This document shows positions 28,874 through 37,516 of a stretch of 64,000 bases of DNA, piece after piece. The stretch is from contig OX638375.1 of NCBI GenBank assembly GCA_951813575.1, forward strand, positions 496,001-560,000, written 5' to 3'. The stretch comes from Candidatus Binatia bacterium (lineage in GTDB: Bacteria; Desulfobacterota; Binatia; UBA9968; JAJDTQ01). The notes under the pieces were generated by a model that was not told the origin of the DNA, ran no database searches, and saw only the letters and a list, made by a program, of their open reading frames with translations. The position numbers and the translations under genes were made by a program. Every line of letters begins with the position of its first letter. Position 1 is the stretch's first letter.

Positions 28874-29489
28874 CCCATGAGCATAACATTTCTTCAATTT
28901 AGTGTTAACAGGCCCTAATCCAATAACCATCAGGAGCCTGTCTGACAATCCGCAACTCGGCAGAGGAATTACCGCTTTCCCACCTGTAGAGACCCTCCCA
29001 CTCTCTCAACGAGCGGTCATCTTTTTTCAATTCCAGGGGTGCCGAAAAAGCTGCCCACAACGCTTCTTCAAGTTCCGCTCGATAGCATTGGACTTCTGTT
29101 TTATTGAACCCTTTGCTTTGGCTCGTACGAGTGTCGTATTGGTCGTGATGGTCAAGACATAGGAAAGCAAGGTTCTCAATCCTGTTGTTCGAGCGATCAC
29201 GGTCCAAGTGGGCGATCTGACCTCGCTTTACCGAAGGGTCTTTGTTCAAGCCAAAACACATCGCGCAACGCCGACGGGAGCGGAGGAGAACTTGAGCCTC
29301 CGTCTCGCGCGGGATGCTGGATCTAGCTCTTGAACCCTGTTCCCATGTACGCGCCTGCACCATTCGTGCTTCATCTAGGAAGTATGCTGATCAAACGTCG
29401 CCGAACTCACTTCACTGACATGCTGAGTGGCAATTGATCACACGTCTAGCGGGGAACAGGCGTAAGATTGGATGGTTATGACTTACGAA

Positions 29490-29579
29490 TGGCGGAGAGG
29501 GAGGGATTCGAACCCCCGTTACCCGTAGGTAAACCTGATTTCGAGTCAGGCGCCTTCAACCGGACTCGGCCACCTCTCC
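29490..29579 (-). tRNA. tRNA-Ser (CGA)
   Basis: The 90-nt class II tRNA has acceptor stem GGAGAGG/CCTCTCC, anticodon loop CTCGAAA (anticodon CGA), a long variable arm and TTCGAAT in the T arm. The discriminator is G and the 3' CCA is encoded. It bounds the accessory island on its right. Confidence 0.97.
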
Positions 29580-29730
29580 GCATGCTGTCGAGCCTTCAAC
29601 CTAACACGCCCGCCACGGCTTGAAAACTCGGGCCCGCCCGCGTGGAAGGCATTCCCCGCCCTGATCCCGTTTGCCCGTTCCATTTCATAAGTGTTACGCC
29701 GGGAGGACGCTTCGCTGCACGTCCATCTCC

Positions 29731-30765
29731 ATGAAACACCGGGTCATATACCTGCTCGGCCCCGAGCGCATCGAATTGCGGGAAGAACCCGTGCCCGCGC
29801 CCGGCGAGGGGGAGTTGCTGGTGCGGGTCCGGGCGGCTACCACCTGCGGGACGGACGTGAAGGTGTTCCGGCGGGGCGGGCATCCGCGGATGCTGCGGGT
29901 GCCGACGCCGTTCGGGCACGAGTTCGCGGGGTCGGTGGAAACGCTGGGCGCGGGGGTGGGCGGGTACGAGCCGGGGGACCGGGTGGTGGTGGCCAACTCG
30001 GCACCGTGCGGGCACTGTCCGTACTGCGAGGCCGGACGCGAGAACCTGTGCCGGGACCTCGAGTATCTCAACGGCGCCTTCGCCGAGTACATCCGGATTC
30101 CCCGGCGGTTCGTCGAAGCCAGCACCCATCGCCTCGACCCGGACCTCCCCTACGAAGTGGCCGCGCTGGTGGAGCCGCTGGCCTGCGTCGTTCACGGGAT
30201 CGATGCCTGCGGGCTCGGCGACGGCGCCGAGGTGCTGGTATACGGAGCCGGTCCCATCGGCCTCTTGCTGACGGCCGCGCTGGCGGCCCAGGGCCATCGC
30301 GTCGTGGCCGCGGATCCCAATCCGAAGCGGCTCGGCGTGGCGCGTACCCTGGGCGCACAGGACACCGTGGAAGTGGCCCGCGGCGGCGGGGAGGCAGAGC
30401 GTCTCCGGCCCCATTCACGGGACGGGGACGGCTTCGATTGCGCCATCGACGCCACCGGGGTGCCCGCGGTGTGGCAGGATGCGGTGGCCTGCGTGCGCCC
30501 CGGAGGGGTGGTCAACCTATTCGGCGGCTGCGCGCCCGGAACGACGCTTCCGCTGGACACGGCTTCGGTCCACTACAACGAGCTCACCGTCATGGGCGCC
30601 TACCATCATCGACCGGCTACGGTATCGCGGGCCGTGGAGATGCTGACCCGGAAGGTGCTGGACCCGCGGCCCCTGCTGTCCGCCGAGGTGCCGCTCCAGG
30701 ACCTTGAGAAAGCGCTGCGGTCGATGATGGCCAAGGAAGCCCTGAAGGTAGTGGTACGGCCCTGA
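29731..30765 (+). CDS. Zinc-dependent medium-chain alcohol/sorbitol dehydrogenase
   Basis: The 344-residue enzyme has the catalytic zinc ligands in TTCGTDVK and GHEFAG, the four structural zinc cysteines in CGHCPYCEAGRENLC, and the NAD(P)-binding VYGAGPIG. The family oxidises polyols, threonine or similar alcohols. The ATG used starts MKHRVIYL; upstream codons are not conserved. It stands alone, with tRNA-Ser upstream and the convergent phosphonate transporter downstream. Confidence 0.9.
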   Translation: MKHRVIYLLGPERIELREEPVPAPGEGELLVRVRAATTCGTDVKVFRRGGHPRMLRVPTPFGHEFAGSVETLGAGVGGYEPGDRVVVANSAPCGHCPYCEAGRENLCRDLEYLNGAFAEYIRIPRRFVEASTHRLDPDLPYEVAALVEPLACVVHGIDACGLGDGAEVLVYGAGPIGLLLTAALAAQGHRVVAADPNPKRLGVARTLGAQDTVEVARGGGEAERLRPHSRDGDGFDCAIDATGVPAVWQDAVACVRPGGVVNLFGGCAPGTTLPLDTASVHYNELTVMGAYHHRPATVSRAVEMLTRKVLDPRPLLSAEVPLQDLEKALRSMMAKEALKVVVRP

Positions 30766-30811
30766 AAGCGGCCCACGACTGCCTTTGGAAGCACCGCCTG
30801 GGGTCGAGGCG

Positions 30812-31687
30812 TCAAACCACCCGGCGCCGCAGGTAGGCGCTCAGGTAGTCCACTCCCGTCACCAGCACGTAGAGGGCCAGGAGCAGCGTCAGGAGCTGTT
30901 GCTCGAGGAACAGGCTCAAGGTGATGTGGATGCGTTGGCCCAGCCCGCCGGCGCCCACGAAACCCAGCACCGCGGCCACGCGGATGTTCACCTCCCAGCG
31001 GTACAGCGTGTAGGAGATGAACTGGGGCAGCACCTGCGGCAGGATGCCGTAGAACAGGATCTGGATCTTGCCGGCGCCGGTGGACTGCAGGGACTCCACG
31101 GGTTGCAGGTCCACGTCCTCCAGCACTTCCGCGAACAGCTTCCCCAGCACCCCGCCGGTATGCACTCCCAGGGCCAGCACGCCGGGAAAGGGGCCGAGCC
31201 CCACCAGAAACACGAACACCAACGCCCACAGCATCTCCGGGATGGTGCGCAGGAAGTTGAGGATGGCCTTGGCGGTGAGGTACGGGAGGCGCCGCAGCAA
31301 CACCCGGTGGCGCCGGGGCTCCATCTCGTAGAGCAGCCCGGCGTAAACGAGGTTGCGCGACCCGAAGAAGGCCAGGGACAGGGCGATAACCACCGACAAC
31401 AAGGTGCCGATCAACGAGATGGCCAGGGTCTCCCAGGCGCCGGCCACGGCATCCGCCACCACCTTGCCGGAGAGGTCCGGGGGAAACAGCCGCTCGACGT
31501 ACTCGACGATGGCGCCGCCGCCGTCGGCGCTGAACAGCATGCCGAGGTCGATCTCGGACCCCTGGTAGCTCCAGACGAACAGCGCCCCCAACAACCCCAA
31601 CAGGACGTACGTGGACCACCGCGACCGTTCGCGGGCGCCGGCCTTGAGGGCGGCCAACTCGTCGGTGGTGGTGACCGCCTGATTCAT
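30812..31687 (-). CDS. phnE: Phosphonate-type ABC transporter permease (second)
   Basis: The 291-residue inner-membrane permease has about six hydrophobic segments and the binding-protein-dependent transport loop in VAAVLGFVGAGGLGQ, which contacts the ATPase. It overlaps the upstream permease by four bases (ATGA). It is the last gene of LysR-phnD-phnC-phnE-phnE. No C-P lyase genes follow. Confidence 0.92.
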   Translation of the reverse strand: MNQAVTTTDELAALKAGARERSRWSTYVLLGLLGALFVWSYQGSEIDLGMLFSADGGGAIVEYVERLFPPDLSGKVVADAVAGAWETLAISLIGTLLSVVIALSLAFFGSRNLVYAGLLYEMEPRRHRVLLRRLPYLTAKAILNFLRTIPEMLWALVFVFLVGLGPFPGVLALGVHTGGVLGKLFAEVLEDVDLQPVESLQSTGAGKIQILFYGILPQVLPQFISYTLYRWEVNIRVAAVLGFVGAGGLGQRIHITLSLFLEQQLLTLLLALYVLVTGVDYLSAYLRRRVV

Positions 31688-32529
31688 AGCAACGACCGCA
31701 CCTTGGCGCTCACGTAGTCGGCCCCCGCCACCAGCGCGAACAGGATCAACAGCAGGGTGGTGACCTCGTGGAAGTTGAACATCCGGATGGAGATCTCGAT
31801 CTGCTGGCCGATGCCGCCGGCGCCCACTAGGCCCAGGATCGCCGAGGTCCGCACCGCGCACTCCCAACGGTACATCGTGTACGAGGTGATGTTGGGCAGC
31901 ACCTGCGGGAACCAGCCGTAGAAGAAGATCTGCAGGCGCCCGGCGCCGGTGGACTGGATGGCCTCCAGCGGACGGGTGTTCACCGACTCGAATATCTCCG
32001 AGTAGACCTTGCCCAGCATCCCGCCATAAGCCACCCCGATGGCCAGCACGCCGGGGAACGGCCCCAGGCCCACCGCGCGCACGAACATGAAGGCCCATAC
32101 GAACTCCGGGATGCAGCGGAAGAGGCTCAACAAGCCCCGCGCCAGGCCGTAGAGGCCGACCTTGAGGCCGTGTCTCACGCCGGTGCCACGGTACTCGGAC
32201 TCGTGGAGGAGGCCCTGGAAGCTGAAAGTGCTGGTGGCCAGCAGGCCCAGCGGAAAGCCGATGAGCACGGCGATGAGGGTGCCCATCACCGAGATCTGGA
32301 TGGTTTCGAGGGTGGGCCGCACCATGAGCTCCAGGAACTCCCACGACAGCTCCGGCGGATACATGCCGGTAACGAACCGCCACAGGTGCTCCCGGCCCTC
32401 GGCTTCGAAAAAGATTCCCGGATTCACCTCGGCGCGGCGCCAGCTGTCCGCCACCAGGAAGAGGAAAAGCCCGCCGAACAGGTAGGGAAAAATCGACCGC
32501 GAGCCCAGCGTCCTCGGAGGGAGGCTCAT
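31684..32529 (-). CDS. phnE: Phosphonate-type ABC transporter permease (first)
   Basis: The 281-residue permease is a paralogue of the next gene, sharing STGAGRLQIFFYG and the ILGLVGAGGIGQ coupling loop. Several membrane segments are visible from residue 13 onward. It lies 10 bases after phnC. Two different PhnE subunits suggest a heterodimeric channel. Confidence 0.92.
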   Translation of the reverse strand: MSLPPRTLGSRSIFPYLFGGLFLFLVADSWRRAEVNPGIFFEAEGREHLWRFVTGMYPPELSWEFLELMVRPTLETIQISVMGTLIAVLIGFPLGLLATSTFSFQGLLHESEYRGTGVRHGLKVGLYGLARGLLSLFRCIPEFVWAFMFVRAVGLGPFPGVLAIGVAYGGMLGKVYSEIFESVNTRPLEAIQSTGAGRLQIFFYGWFPQVLPNITSYTMYRWECAVRTSAILGLVGAGGIGQQIEISIRMFNFHEVTTLLLILFALVAGADYVSAKVRSLL

Positions 32530-32539
32530 GGACGCCGGG

Positions 32540-33352
32540 CTAGACCGCGATGCGGCGCGGCTCCGGTTCCCGGGAGGGCTCGCCGGCGCCGTTTTCCGGA
32601 ACGTGGCCGGAGTAGAGCTCCTGCAGGAGCTCCGGGGTCACCTGGGCCGCGGCGGTATCGAACAGCTTGACCCCCGCTTTCATGCCGATGACCCTGGGAA
32701 AATACGACAGCGCCAGGTCGGTGCTATGAAGGTTCACCAACAGCGTCTTGCCGGTATGGTCGCTGATGGCCAGGAGAAGCTTGATGATGGTCTCGGCCAG
32801 GGAGGGGTCTACCGACGATACCGGCTCGTCGGCCAGGATCACGTCGGGATCCTGCATCAGCACCCGGGCGATGGCCACCCGTTGCTGCTGGCCCCCGGAG
32901 AGCTCATCGGTCCGGCTGAAGAGCTTCTCCCCGATGCCGACATCGGTCAGGGCCCGGTGGGCGGTCTCCAGCCCCGCGGGCCGCGCCAGCGAGGCCAGGG
33001 AGCCCAACAGGGACCAGCTTCCCAACCGGCCGGAGAGCACGTTGTGGACCACCCGGAGGCGCGGCACCAGGTTGTGCTGCTGGTAGATGGTGCCGATGCG
33101 GCGGCGCATCTCCCGCAGCCGCCGGCCGTACAGCTCCGCCACCTCCTGCCCGCCGATGCTCAGGCGTCCGGCGGTGGGGCGGATGGTGCAGTTGAGCATG
33201 CGGAAGAGCGTGGTCTTGCCGGCGCCGCTGGGGCCGATGAGGGCCACCCGCTCGCCCTCAGCCACTTGCAGGTCGAACCCTTCCAGCGCCACCTGCCCAC
33301 GCCCGAACACCTTGCGGACGCGCTCCAGGTGATATTGCGGCGAGCCCGTCAA
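32540..33352 (-). CDS. phnC: Phosphonate-type ABC transporter ATPase
   Basis: The 270-residue ATPase has Walker [11 protein letters not shown], signature ELSGGQQQR, Walker B VILADEP and an H-loop in NLHSTDLA. I place the start at a TTG whose bases overlap the phnD stop (TTGA), since no nearby ATG or GTG fits the family N-terminus. Translation is then coupled to phnD. The LHST H-loop is typical of PhnC. Confidence 0.88.
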   Translation of the reverse strand: MTGSPQYHLERVRKVFGRGQVALEGFDLQVAEGERVALIGPSGAGKTTLFRMLNCTIRPTAGRLSIGGQEVAELYGRRLREMRRRIGTIYQQHNLVPRLRVVHNVLSGRLGSWSLLGSLASLARPAGLETAHRALTDVGIGEKLFSRTDELSGGQQQRVAIARVLMQDPDVILADEPVSSVDPSLAETIIKLLLAISDHTGKTLLVNLHSTDLALSYFPRVIGMKAGVKLFDTAAAQVTPELLQELYSGHVPENGAGEPSREPEPRRIAV

Positions 33353-34212
33353 TTGACCTTGAGCATGCCGGCGGCGATGGCCGCCTTCCGGATGCCGTCC
33401 CAATCCGAATCCTTGGCCGGAATGAACTTCCGGGTGCGCTGAAGATCCATGATCTTCTTGTGCACGGGGTTCGCGTAGTCGAGCTTCAGCAGCGCCTGCT
33501 TGAACTTCTCCCGGACTTCCTCCGGCACTCCGCCCCGGGCCACCCACACGTAGTCCACGTAGGGCGGCGTGGTCCAGAACACGTTCGTCTTCTTCGTGTC
33601 GACCTTTGCCTTGTCCACCAGCTTCTTCCACACCAGGAAGTTCAGCGCGCCGGCGTCCACCCGCCCGGCTGCCACCCAGGCCGCGGTGGCGTCATGGGCG
33701 CCGCTGAAGCCGAACTTCTCGAAGTCACGCTCCGGGTCGACCCCCGCCGCCCTGAGGAAGTGACGCGGCATGAGGTGGCCGGAGGTGGAGCTTACGCTGC
33801 CGAAGGCGAAGGTCTTGCCCTTGAGGTCCGCCAAGGTCGTGATGCCGGAATCGGTGCGGGCCACGAAGACGCTCTTGAAGCTCGCGTCCTCCTCGCGCAT
33901 GGCCAGCCGCGTGGCCCCCTTTGCCCGCTGGACGGCCTGGACCGAGGTGAAGCCCCCGTACCACACGATATCCAGCCGGTTTGCCGCCAGCCCCTCCACG
34001 GTGGCCGCGTAGTCCACCACCGGAACGAACTTGACCTTCAGCCCCACCTCCTTCTCGATGTAGTCGGTGAAGGGCTTGTACTTGCGCAACAATTCCTGGG
34101 GATCCTCGTCCGGGATCGCGGACACTCTCAACGTGTCCGCGGCCGCGACCCCCCAGACCATCCAGACAACCAACGCCAACAGACCAGACAGCCAAGCCAG
34201 TTTTCCTCTCAT
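33349..34212 (-). CDS. phnD: Phosphonate/phosphite-type periplasmic binding protein
   Basis: The 287-residue protein begins with a signal peptide (about 1-25, ending VAAADT). The mature part has the PhnD features RVSAIPDEDP, the YGGFTSVQAVQRA ligand loop and GSVSSTSGHLMP. It would bind the substrate in the periplasm. GGGAGG precedes the ATG. Members of the family bind phosphonates, phosphite or other small anions; the ligand is not determinable here. Confidence 0.92.
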   Translation of the reverse strand: MRGKLAWLSGLLALVVWMVWGVAAADTLRVSAIPDEDPQELLRKYKPFTDYIEKEVGLKVKFVPVVDYAATVEGLAANRLDIVWYGGFTSVQAVQRAKGATRLAMREEDASFKSVFVARTDSGITTLADLKGKTFAFGSVSSTSGHLMPRHFLRAAGVDPERDFEKFGFSGAHDATAAWVAAGRVDAGALNFLVWKKLVDKAKVDTKKTNVFWTTPPYVDYVWVARGGVPEEVREKFKQALLKLDYANPVHKKIMDLQRTRKFIPAKDSDWDGIRKAAIAAGMLKVN

Positions 34213-34276
34213 CCGTACCTCCCGAAAGCAGTTTCGATTGATTGGATATCAAGGAGAACTATATGTCAAATAGACC

Positions 34277-35224
34277 TCAGCTATGAGGGACGGGCTCCCA
34301 TAGACGTGTGCGCGGCGCCCGGGCCAGGAACTGCACGAATGCGCGCGACACCAGTGCCAGCGGGCGCCCGCGGTGGGTCACCTGGTAGAAGGGCCGCACC
34401 AGGTCCAGGTCCTTGATGCGCAGCTCCTTGATCAGCCCCTGCTGGACCTCCCGCCTGATGGCGGCGCGGGAAAGGACGGAGAACCCGAACCCCTCCATGA
34501 GCGCCTCCTTGACCGCGGCCGTGCTGCCGAGCTCCATCCCCACCTTCAGGAACCGCTCGGGGTCCTCCCCCCGCTTGGCCACGAACTGCAGGAACGAACG
34601 CAAGGTGCCCGAGCCGCCCTCCCGGGATATGAACGGCTCCTTGCCGAGGTCCTGGAGCGGCACCTGCTTCAAACCCGCCCAACGATGGTTCGCGGGCACC
34701 GCCACGATCATCTCGTCCTGCCACGTCTTGCGATATCTCAGCCGCTCGTCGCGGGTCCGAAACCCCGTGAACCCCAGCTCCAGGTTCCCGTCAAGGATGG
34801 CGGCCACGATGGCCGCGGAGTCGCCGATGCGGAGCACCGGCCGCACGTCCGGGAACCGCGCCACGAAGCTTCCCAGCACGCCCGGCAGAATGTACTCGCC
34901 GGGAACGTTGCTGCCTCCTATCCGCAACTCCCCTTCCACCTTCCCCTGGATGCGGTCCAGCGCCGCCAGCGCCTGGTTCTTCAGCTTCAGCACCGCGCCG
35001 GCCTGTTCGTACAGCATCCATCCGGTGGACGTCAGGTCGAACCGGCCGCCGGAGCGCCTGAAGAGCTTGCAGCCCAGTTGCTGCTCCAGGGACTGGACAT
35101 GGGCGGTCACCGTGGGTTGCCTGAGGGAGAAGTGCTCCGCCGCCAGCGAGAAGCTGCGGAGCTCCGCGACCCAGTAGAAGATCTCGAGCTTGCGAAGATC
35201 CAGGTCCCTTGAAGCCTTGCTCAT
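34277..35224 (-). CDS. LysR-family transcriptional regulator
   Basis: The 315-residue regulator has an N-terminal winged helix-turn-helix (LRSFSLAAEHFSLRQPTVTAH at about 22-42) and a periplasmic-binding-like co-inducer domain. It lies 64 bases upstream of phnD in the same direction. Sequence features such as the GGSNVPGEYILP strand resemble CysB/CbbR-like regulators. Control of the transporter is likely from position alone. Confidence 0.9.
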   Translation of the reverse strand: MSKASRDLDLRKLEIFYWVAELRSFSLAAEHFSLRQPTVTAHVQSLEQQLGCKLFRRSGGRFDLTSTGWMLYEQAGAVLKLKNQALAALDRIQGKVEGELRIGGSNVPGEYILPGVLGSFVARFPDVRPVLRIGDSAAIVAAILDGNLELGFTGFRTRDERLRYRKTWQDEMIVAVPANHRWAGLKQVPLQDLGKEPFISREGGSGTLRSFLQFVAKRGEDPERFLKVGMELGSTAAVKEALMEGFGFSVLSRAAIRREVQQGLIKELRIKDLDLVRPFYQVTHRGRPLALVSRAFVQFLARAPRTRLWEPVPHS

Positions 35225-35302
35225 GGTTTGGTCTCCCGCTTGTAGGGGGCCCGGGCGGAGCCCATTGCCATGCGCCACCAACCCGGTTACTGTAGTTCCG
35301 CC

Positions 35303-36355
35303 ATGAAGATATCGCCCCTGGACGACTTCCACAAAGAGAACCGCGCGGTCTTTCTCGAGCACGAGGGTTGGAGGCTGCCGGCCCGCTTCGGCGACCCCGG
35401 CGCCGAGTACGAAGCCGTGCGTTCGGGAGCGGGCTGGCTCGACCTGGCGGACCGGACCCTTCTCTCGGTGGCCGGACCGGACAGCGCCGAGTGGCTCCAG
35501 GGCATGGTTTCCAACGACGTCAAGGCCCTGGGCGACGGCCAGGGCATACCGGCCGCAGTCCTGAACATCCAGGGCAAGATCCTGGCGGACGTGAGGGTCC
35601 TCCGCACGGCGGACGCGTTTCTCCTGGACTTGAGCGGGCCCCTGGTGCCGGGCGTGCTGGAACACCTGAACCGCTACCTGATCGCGGACGAGGTGGAGCT
35701 CACCGACCTGTCCGCGGAGCTTACGATGATATCCATCCAGGGGCGGCGGGCGGAGACGGCCCTTTCCGACCTTCTGGAGATTGCTTCGTTGCCCGCCGAC
35801 GACCTGTGCCACGGGGAGTTCGACAGCGCCGGCGGCCGGGTCCGGGTCGTCCGGGCCACGCACACCGGAGAACCCGGCTTCGACCTGGTGGTGTCCCGGG
35901 ACCGCGTGGCGGCGCTGCCTTCGGCCCGGGCCATTCCGTGGATCGGGCTGGACGCCCTTGAGACCCTGAGGATCGAGGCGGGCATCCCCAGGTACGGCGT
36001 CGACATGGACGCCGAGACGCTCCTGCTGGAAACCGGCCTGGACGGCACCGTCAGCTTCACCAAGGGCTGCTATCTCGGACAGGAAACGGTGGAGCGCATC
36101 CACTCCCGGGGCCACGTGAACCGGAAGCTGGTGGGTCTCAAGGTCCAGGGCGACACCGTGCCCGATCGGGACGACCCGCTGCTCGACGACGACCGGAGCA
36201 TCGGCCGGATCACCAGCGCCGTGGCCTCACCCCGGTGTCGATGCCCCATCGCCCTCGGCTACGTTCACCGGGACTTCGTCGAGCCCGGCAGCACCGTCAC
36301 CATCGGGCATGGGGACACCGGGCTCCCCGCCGTGGTCCACGCCCTGCCTTTCTGA
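35303..36355 (+). CDS. ygfZ: Folate-binding YgfZ/GcvT-like protein
   Basis: The 350-residue protein has the YgfZ signature KGCYLGQETVER near 252, including the conserved cysteine. YgfZ uses tetrahydrofolate in repair or assembly of some iron-sulfur enzymes. N-terminal GcvT-like folate-binding sequence (WLQGMVSNDVKAL) is clear. The gene is divergent from the LysR regulator. The window encodes several iron-sulfur proteins that could be clients. Confidence 0.9.
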   Translation: MKISPLDDFHKENRAVFLEHEGWRLPARFGDPGAEYEAVRSGAGWLDLADRTLLSVAGPDSAEWLQGMVSNDVKALGDGQGIPAAVLNIQGKILADVRVLRTADAFLLDLSGPLVPGVLEHLNRYLIADEVELTDLSAELTMISIQGRRAETALSDLLEIASLPADDLCHGEFDSAGGRVRVVRATHTGEPGFDLVVSRDRVAALPSARAIPWIGLDALETLRIEAGIPRYGVDMDAETLLLETGLDGTVSFTKGCYLGQETVERIHSRGHVNRKLVGLKVQGDTVPDRDDPLLDDDRSIGRITSAVASPRCRCPIALGYVHRDFVEPGSTVTIGHGDTGLPAVVHALPF

Positions 36356-36377
36356 CTTGCGGCCGCCGCACAAAGAA

Positions 36378-36407
36378 ACAGGGGACGACGCATGCGCCGC
36401 CCCCTGT
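36378..36407 (-). terminator. Terminator downstream of the peroxiredoxin gene
   Basis: ACAGGGG (36378-36384) pairs with CCCCTGT (36401-36407). Read on the minus strand the stem is followed by TTTCTTTG. It lies between convergent ygfZ and the peroxiredoxin gene and can serve both. Confidence 0.65.
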
Positions 36408-36434
36408 TGGAGGTTTCGTTTCTCCGGAGAGAGG

Positions 36435-36893
36435 CTAGAGCTTGTCGAGCTCGGCCAGCAGGTCCTGGTTCTCCGGGATGCCGCCCTCGTAGAGCTTGGC
36501 ATACCGCACGGTCCCCTGCTTGTCGATAATGAAGACGGCTCTCTTGGGAAACCCCTGGGGACGGAGGCAGTCGTACTGCTCGCAGACCTCCCCATGGGGG
36601 AAGAAATCCGACAGCATCGGGAAGGTGATCCCTCCCATCTGCTCCGCAAACGCCTTGTGGGCGAACACCGAATCGACACTCACGCTCAGAACCTGAGCGT
36701 CCTTGGCTTCGAAACTGGCCTTGTCAGCCTCGAAGTTGCTCAATTCCTTCTGTCAACCGCCGGTGAAATCCAGCGGATAGAACGCCAACACGACGTTCTT
36801 CTTGCCCGCGTAGTCGCTCAGGGACACCTTCTCGTCCCGGGTAACCGGCAGGCTGAACTCGGGGGCCTTGTCCCCCACGTCTGGCATCGCCAT
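36435..36893 (-). CDS. AhpE/BCP-type peroxiredoxin with in-frame TGA at the peroxidatic Cys (probable selenoprotein)
   Basis: Read through the TGA at 36753-36755, the product is 152 residues and full length for an AhpE-like peroxiredoxin. The TGA is codon 47, in P40-L-D-F-T44-G-G-U47-Q-K-E, exactly where the PxxxTxxC motif has the peroxidatic cysteine. R118 in FPKRAVFII is the conserved active-site arginine. The frame is intact on both sides of the TGA, and AAGGAG precedes the ATG. A stem-loop follows the TGA. Selenocysteine at this site would raise peroxidase reactivity. A conventional reader would annotate only a truncated 102-residue protein from an internal start. Confidence 0.85.
36707..36735 (-). 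promoter_or_regulatory. Putative bacterial SECIS element
   Basis: Seventeen bases after the TGA, CTTCGA-GGC (36735-36727) pairs with GCC-AGTT-TCGAAG (36719-36707), leaving a 4-base bulge and a 7-base apical loop TGACAAG. A G lies within the first two loop bases, and the loop is 26 bases from the TGA, both in the range known for bacterial SECIS. A second perfect hairpin (36684-36698) follows. Confidence 0.6.
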
Positions 36894-36936
36894 TAACGAA
36901 TCTCCTTTCCGAAATGTTCAGCGGACCCAGCCTTCA

Positions 36937-37494
36937 CTAACACATTTCCCCTTCCCCATAAAGACGGCGGAAGTCCTCCAGGGCCTCGACCGTGCTGGGG
37001 AAGGCCAGCTCGTCCCAGGGAATCCGCGACAGCGGGAAGGTCCCGGCCTCGGTGCTCTCGTCGCCGGCCGCCAGGGTACCGCCGACGACGTCCGCCACGT
37101 AGACGATGATGATGTTGGGGGACTTGGGGTAGGAATACACGCCCAGCAGCGACCGGGTCGCCACCTCCAGGCGGCTTTCCTCCAGGGTCTCGCGAACCGC
37201 CGCCTCGGTGGTGCTTTCGCCCCGGTCCACGTAACCGCCCGGAAAGACCCATTTGCCCATGGCCGGCTCGATGCCGCGGCGGAGCAGCACCACGCCGCCG
37301 TCGAGGGTGCAGACGGTGCCGGCCACGACCTTGGGGTCCTGGTAGAAGATGAAGGAGCAGGTCCCGCACACCAGGCGCTCGGGCTCGTTGCTCTTGACGA
37401 TGCGCGGCGCCAGCGCCCCGCCGCAACGGGGACAGAAGCGGTAGCGGCCGCCGCCGTGATGGTGGTGCGCATGGTGGTGGTCGTGGGTTGCCAT
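36937..37494 (-). CDS. Nudix hydrolase with N-terminal zinc ribbon
   Basis: The 185-residue protein has a His-rich N-terminus, a C-x2-C...C-x2-C zinc ribbon at about 21-46, and a Nudix box from GGYVDRGE through RETLEES. The last Gly-hydrophobic position of the box is changed to Arg-Leu. Zinc-ribbon Nudix enzymes include NAD pyrophosphatase-like proteins, but the substrate is unclear. The gene lies 43 bases upstream of the peroxiredoxin on the same strand. Confidence 0.88.
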   Translation of the reverse strand: MATHDHHHAHHHHGGGRYRFCPRCGGALAPRIVKSNEPERLVCGTCSFIFYQDPKVVAGTVCTLDGGVVLLRRGIEPAMGKWVFPGGYVDRGESTTEAAVRETLEESRLEVATRSLLGVYSYPKSPNIIIVYVADVVGGTLAAGDESTEAGTFPLSRIPWDELAFPSTVEALEDFRRLYGEGEMC

Positions 37495-37516
37495 GGCCTG
37501 CTCCCTCTCCCCGGCC

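Larger units (their letters stand above)
28103..28915 (-). mobile_element. Complete IS5-family (IS427-like) insertion sequence
   Basis: The element is 813 bp. Perfect 16-bp inverted repeats beginning GGGCCTGTTAACACTA lie at 28103-28118 and 28900-28915. TA duplications flank it at 28101-28102 and 28916-28917. It carries two overlapping transposase frames on the minus strand. Size, two-frame layout and TA target fit the IS427 group. Confidence 0.92.
27511..29363 (-). pseudogene. HNH-endonuclease gene interrupted by an IS5-family element
   Basis: The 5' part (28916-29363) encodes an HNH nuclease module: C33-x2-C36, H52, N60 and CLDHHDQY at 69-75. The 3' part (27511-28100) encodes about 196 residues of a domain I do not recognise. 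The insertion sequence at 28103-28915 separates them. Deleting it plus one TA target copy joins ATT-A to GT and restores a single frame of 345 codons. It is therefore a recently inactivated, otherwise intact gene. It lies in the island with the MNT/HEPN pair and may be a defence nuclease, as an inference. Confidence 0.85.

Noticed and set aside
36435..36743. A 102-residue peroxiredoxin fragment as a truncated pseudogene
   Set aside because: The upstream half is intact in the same frame and the only stop is TGA at the catalytic position, so selenocysteine read-through is the better reading.
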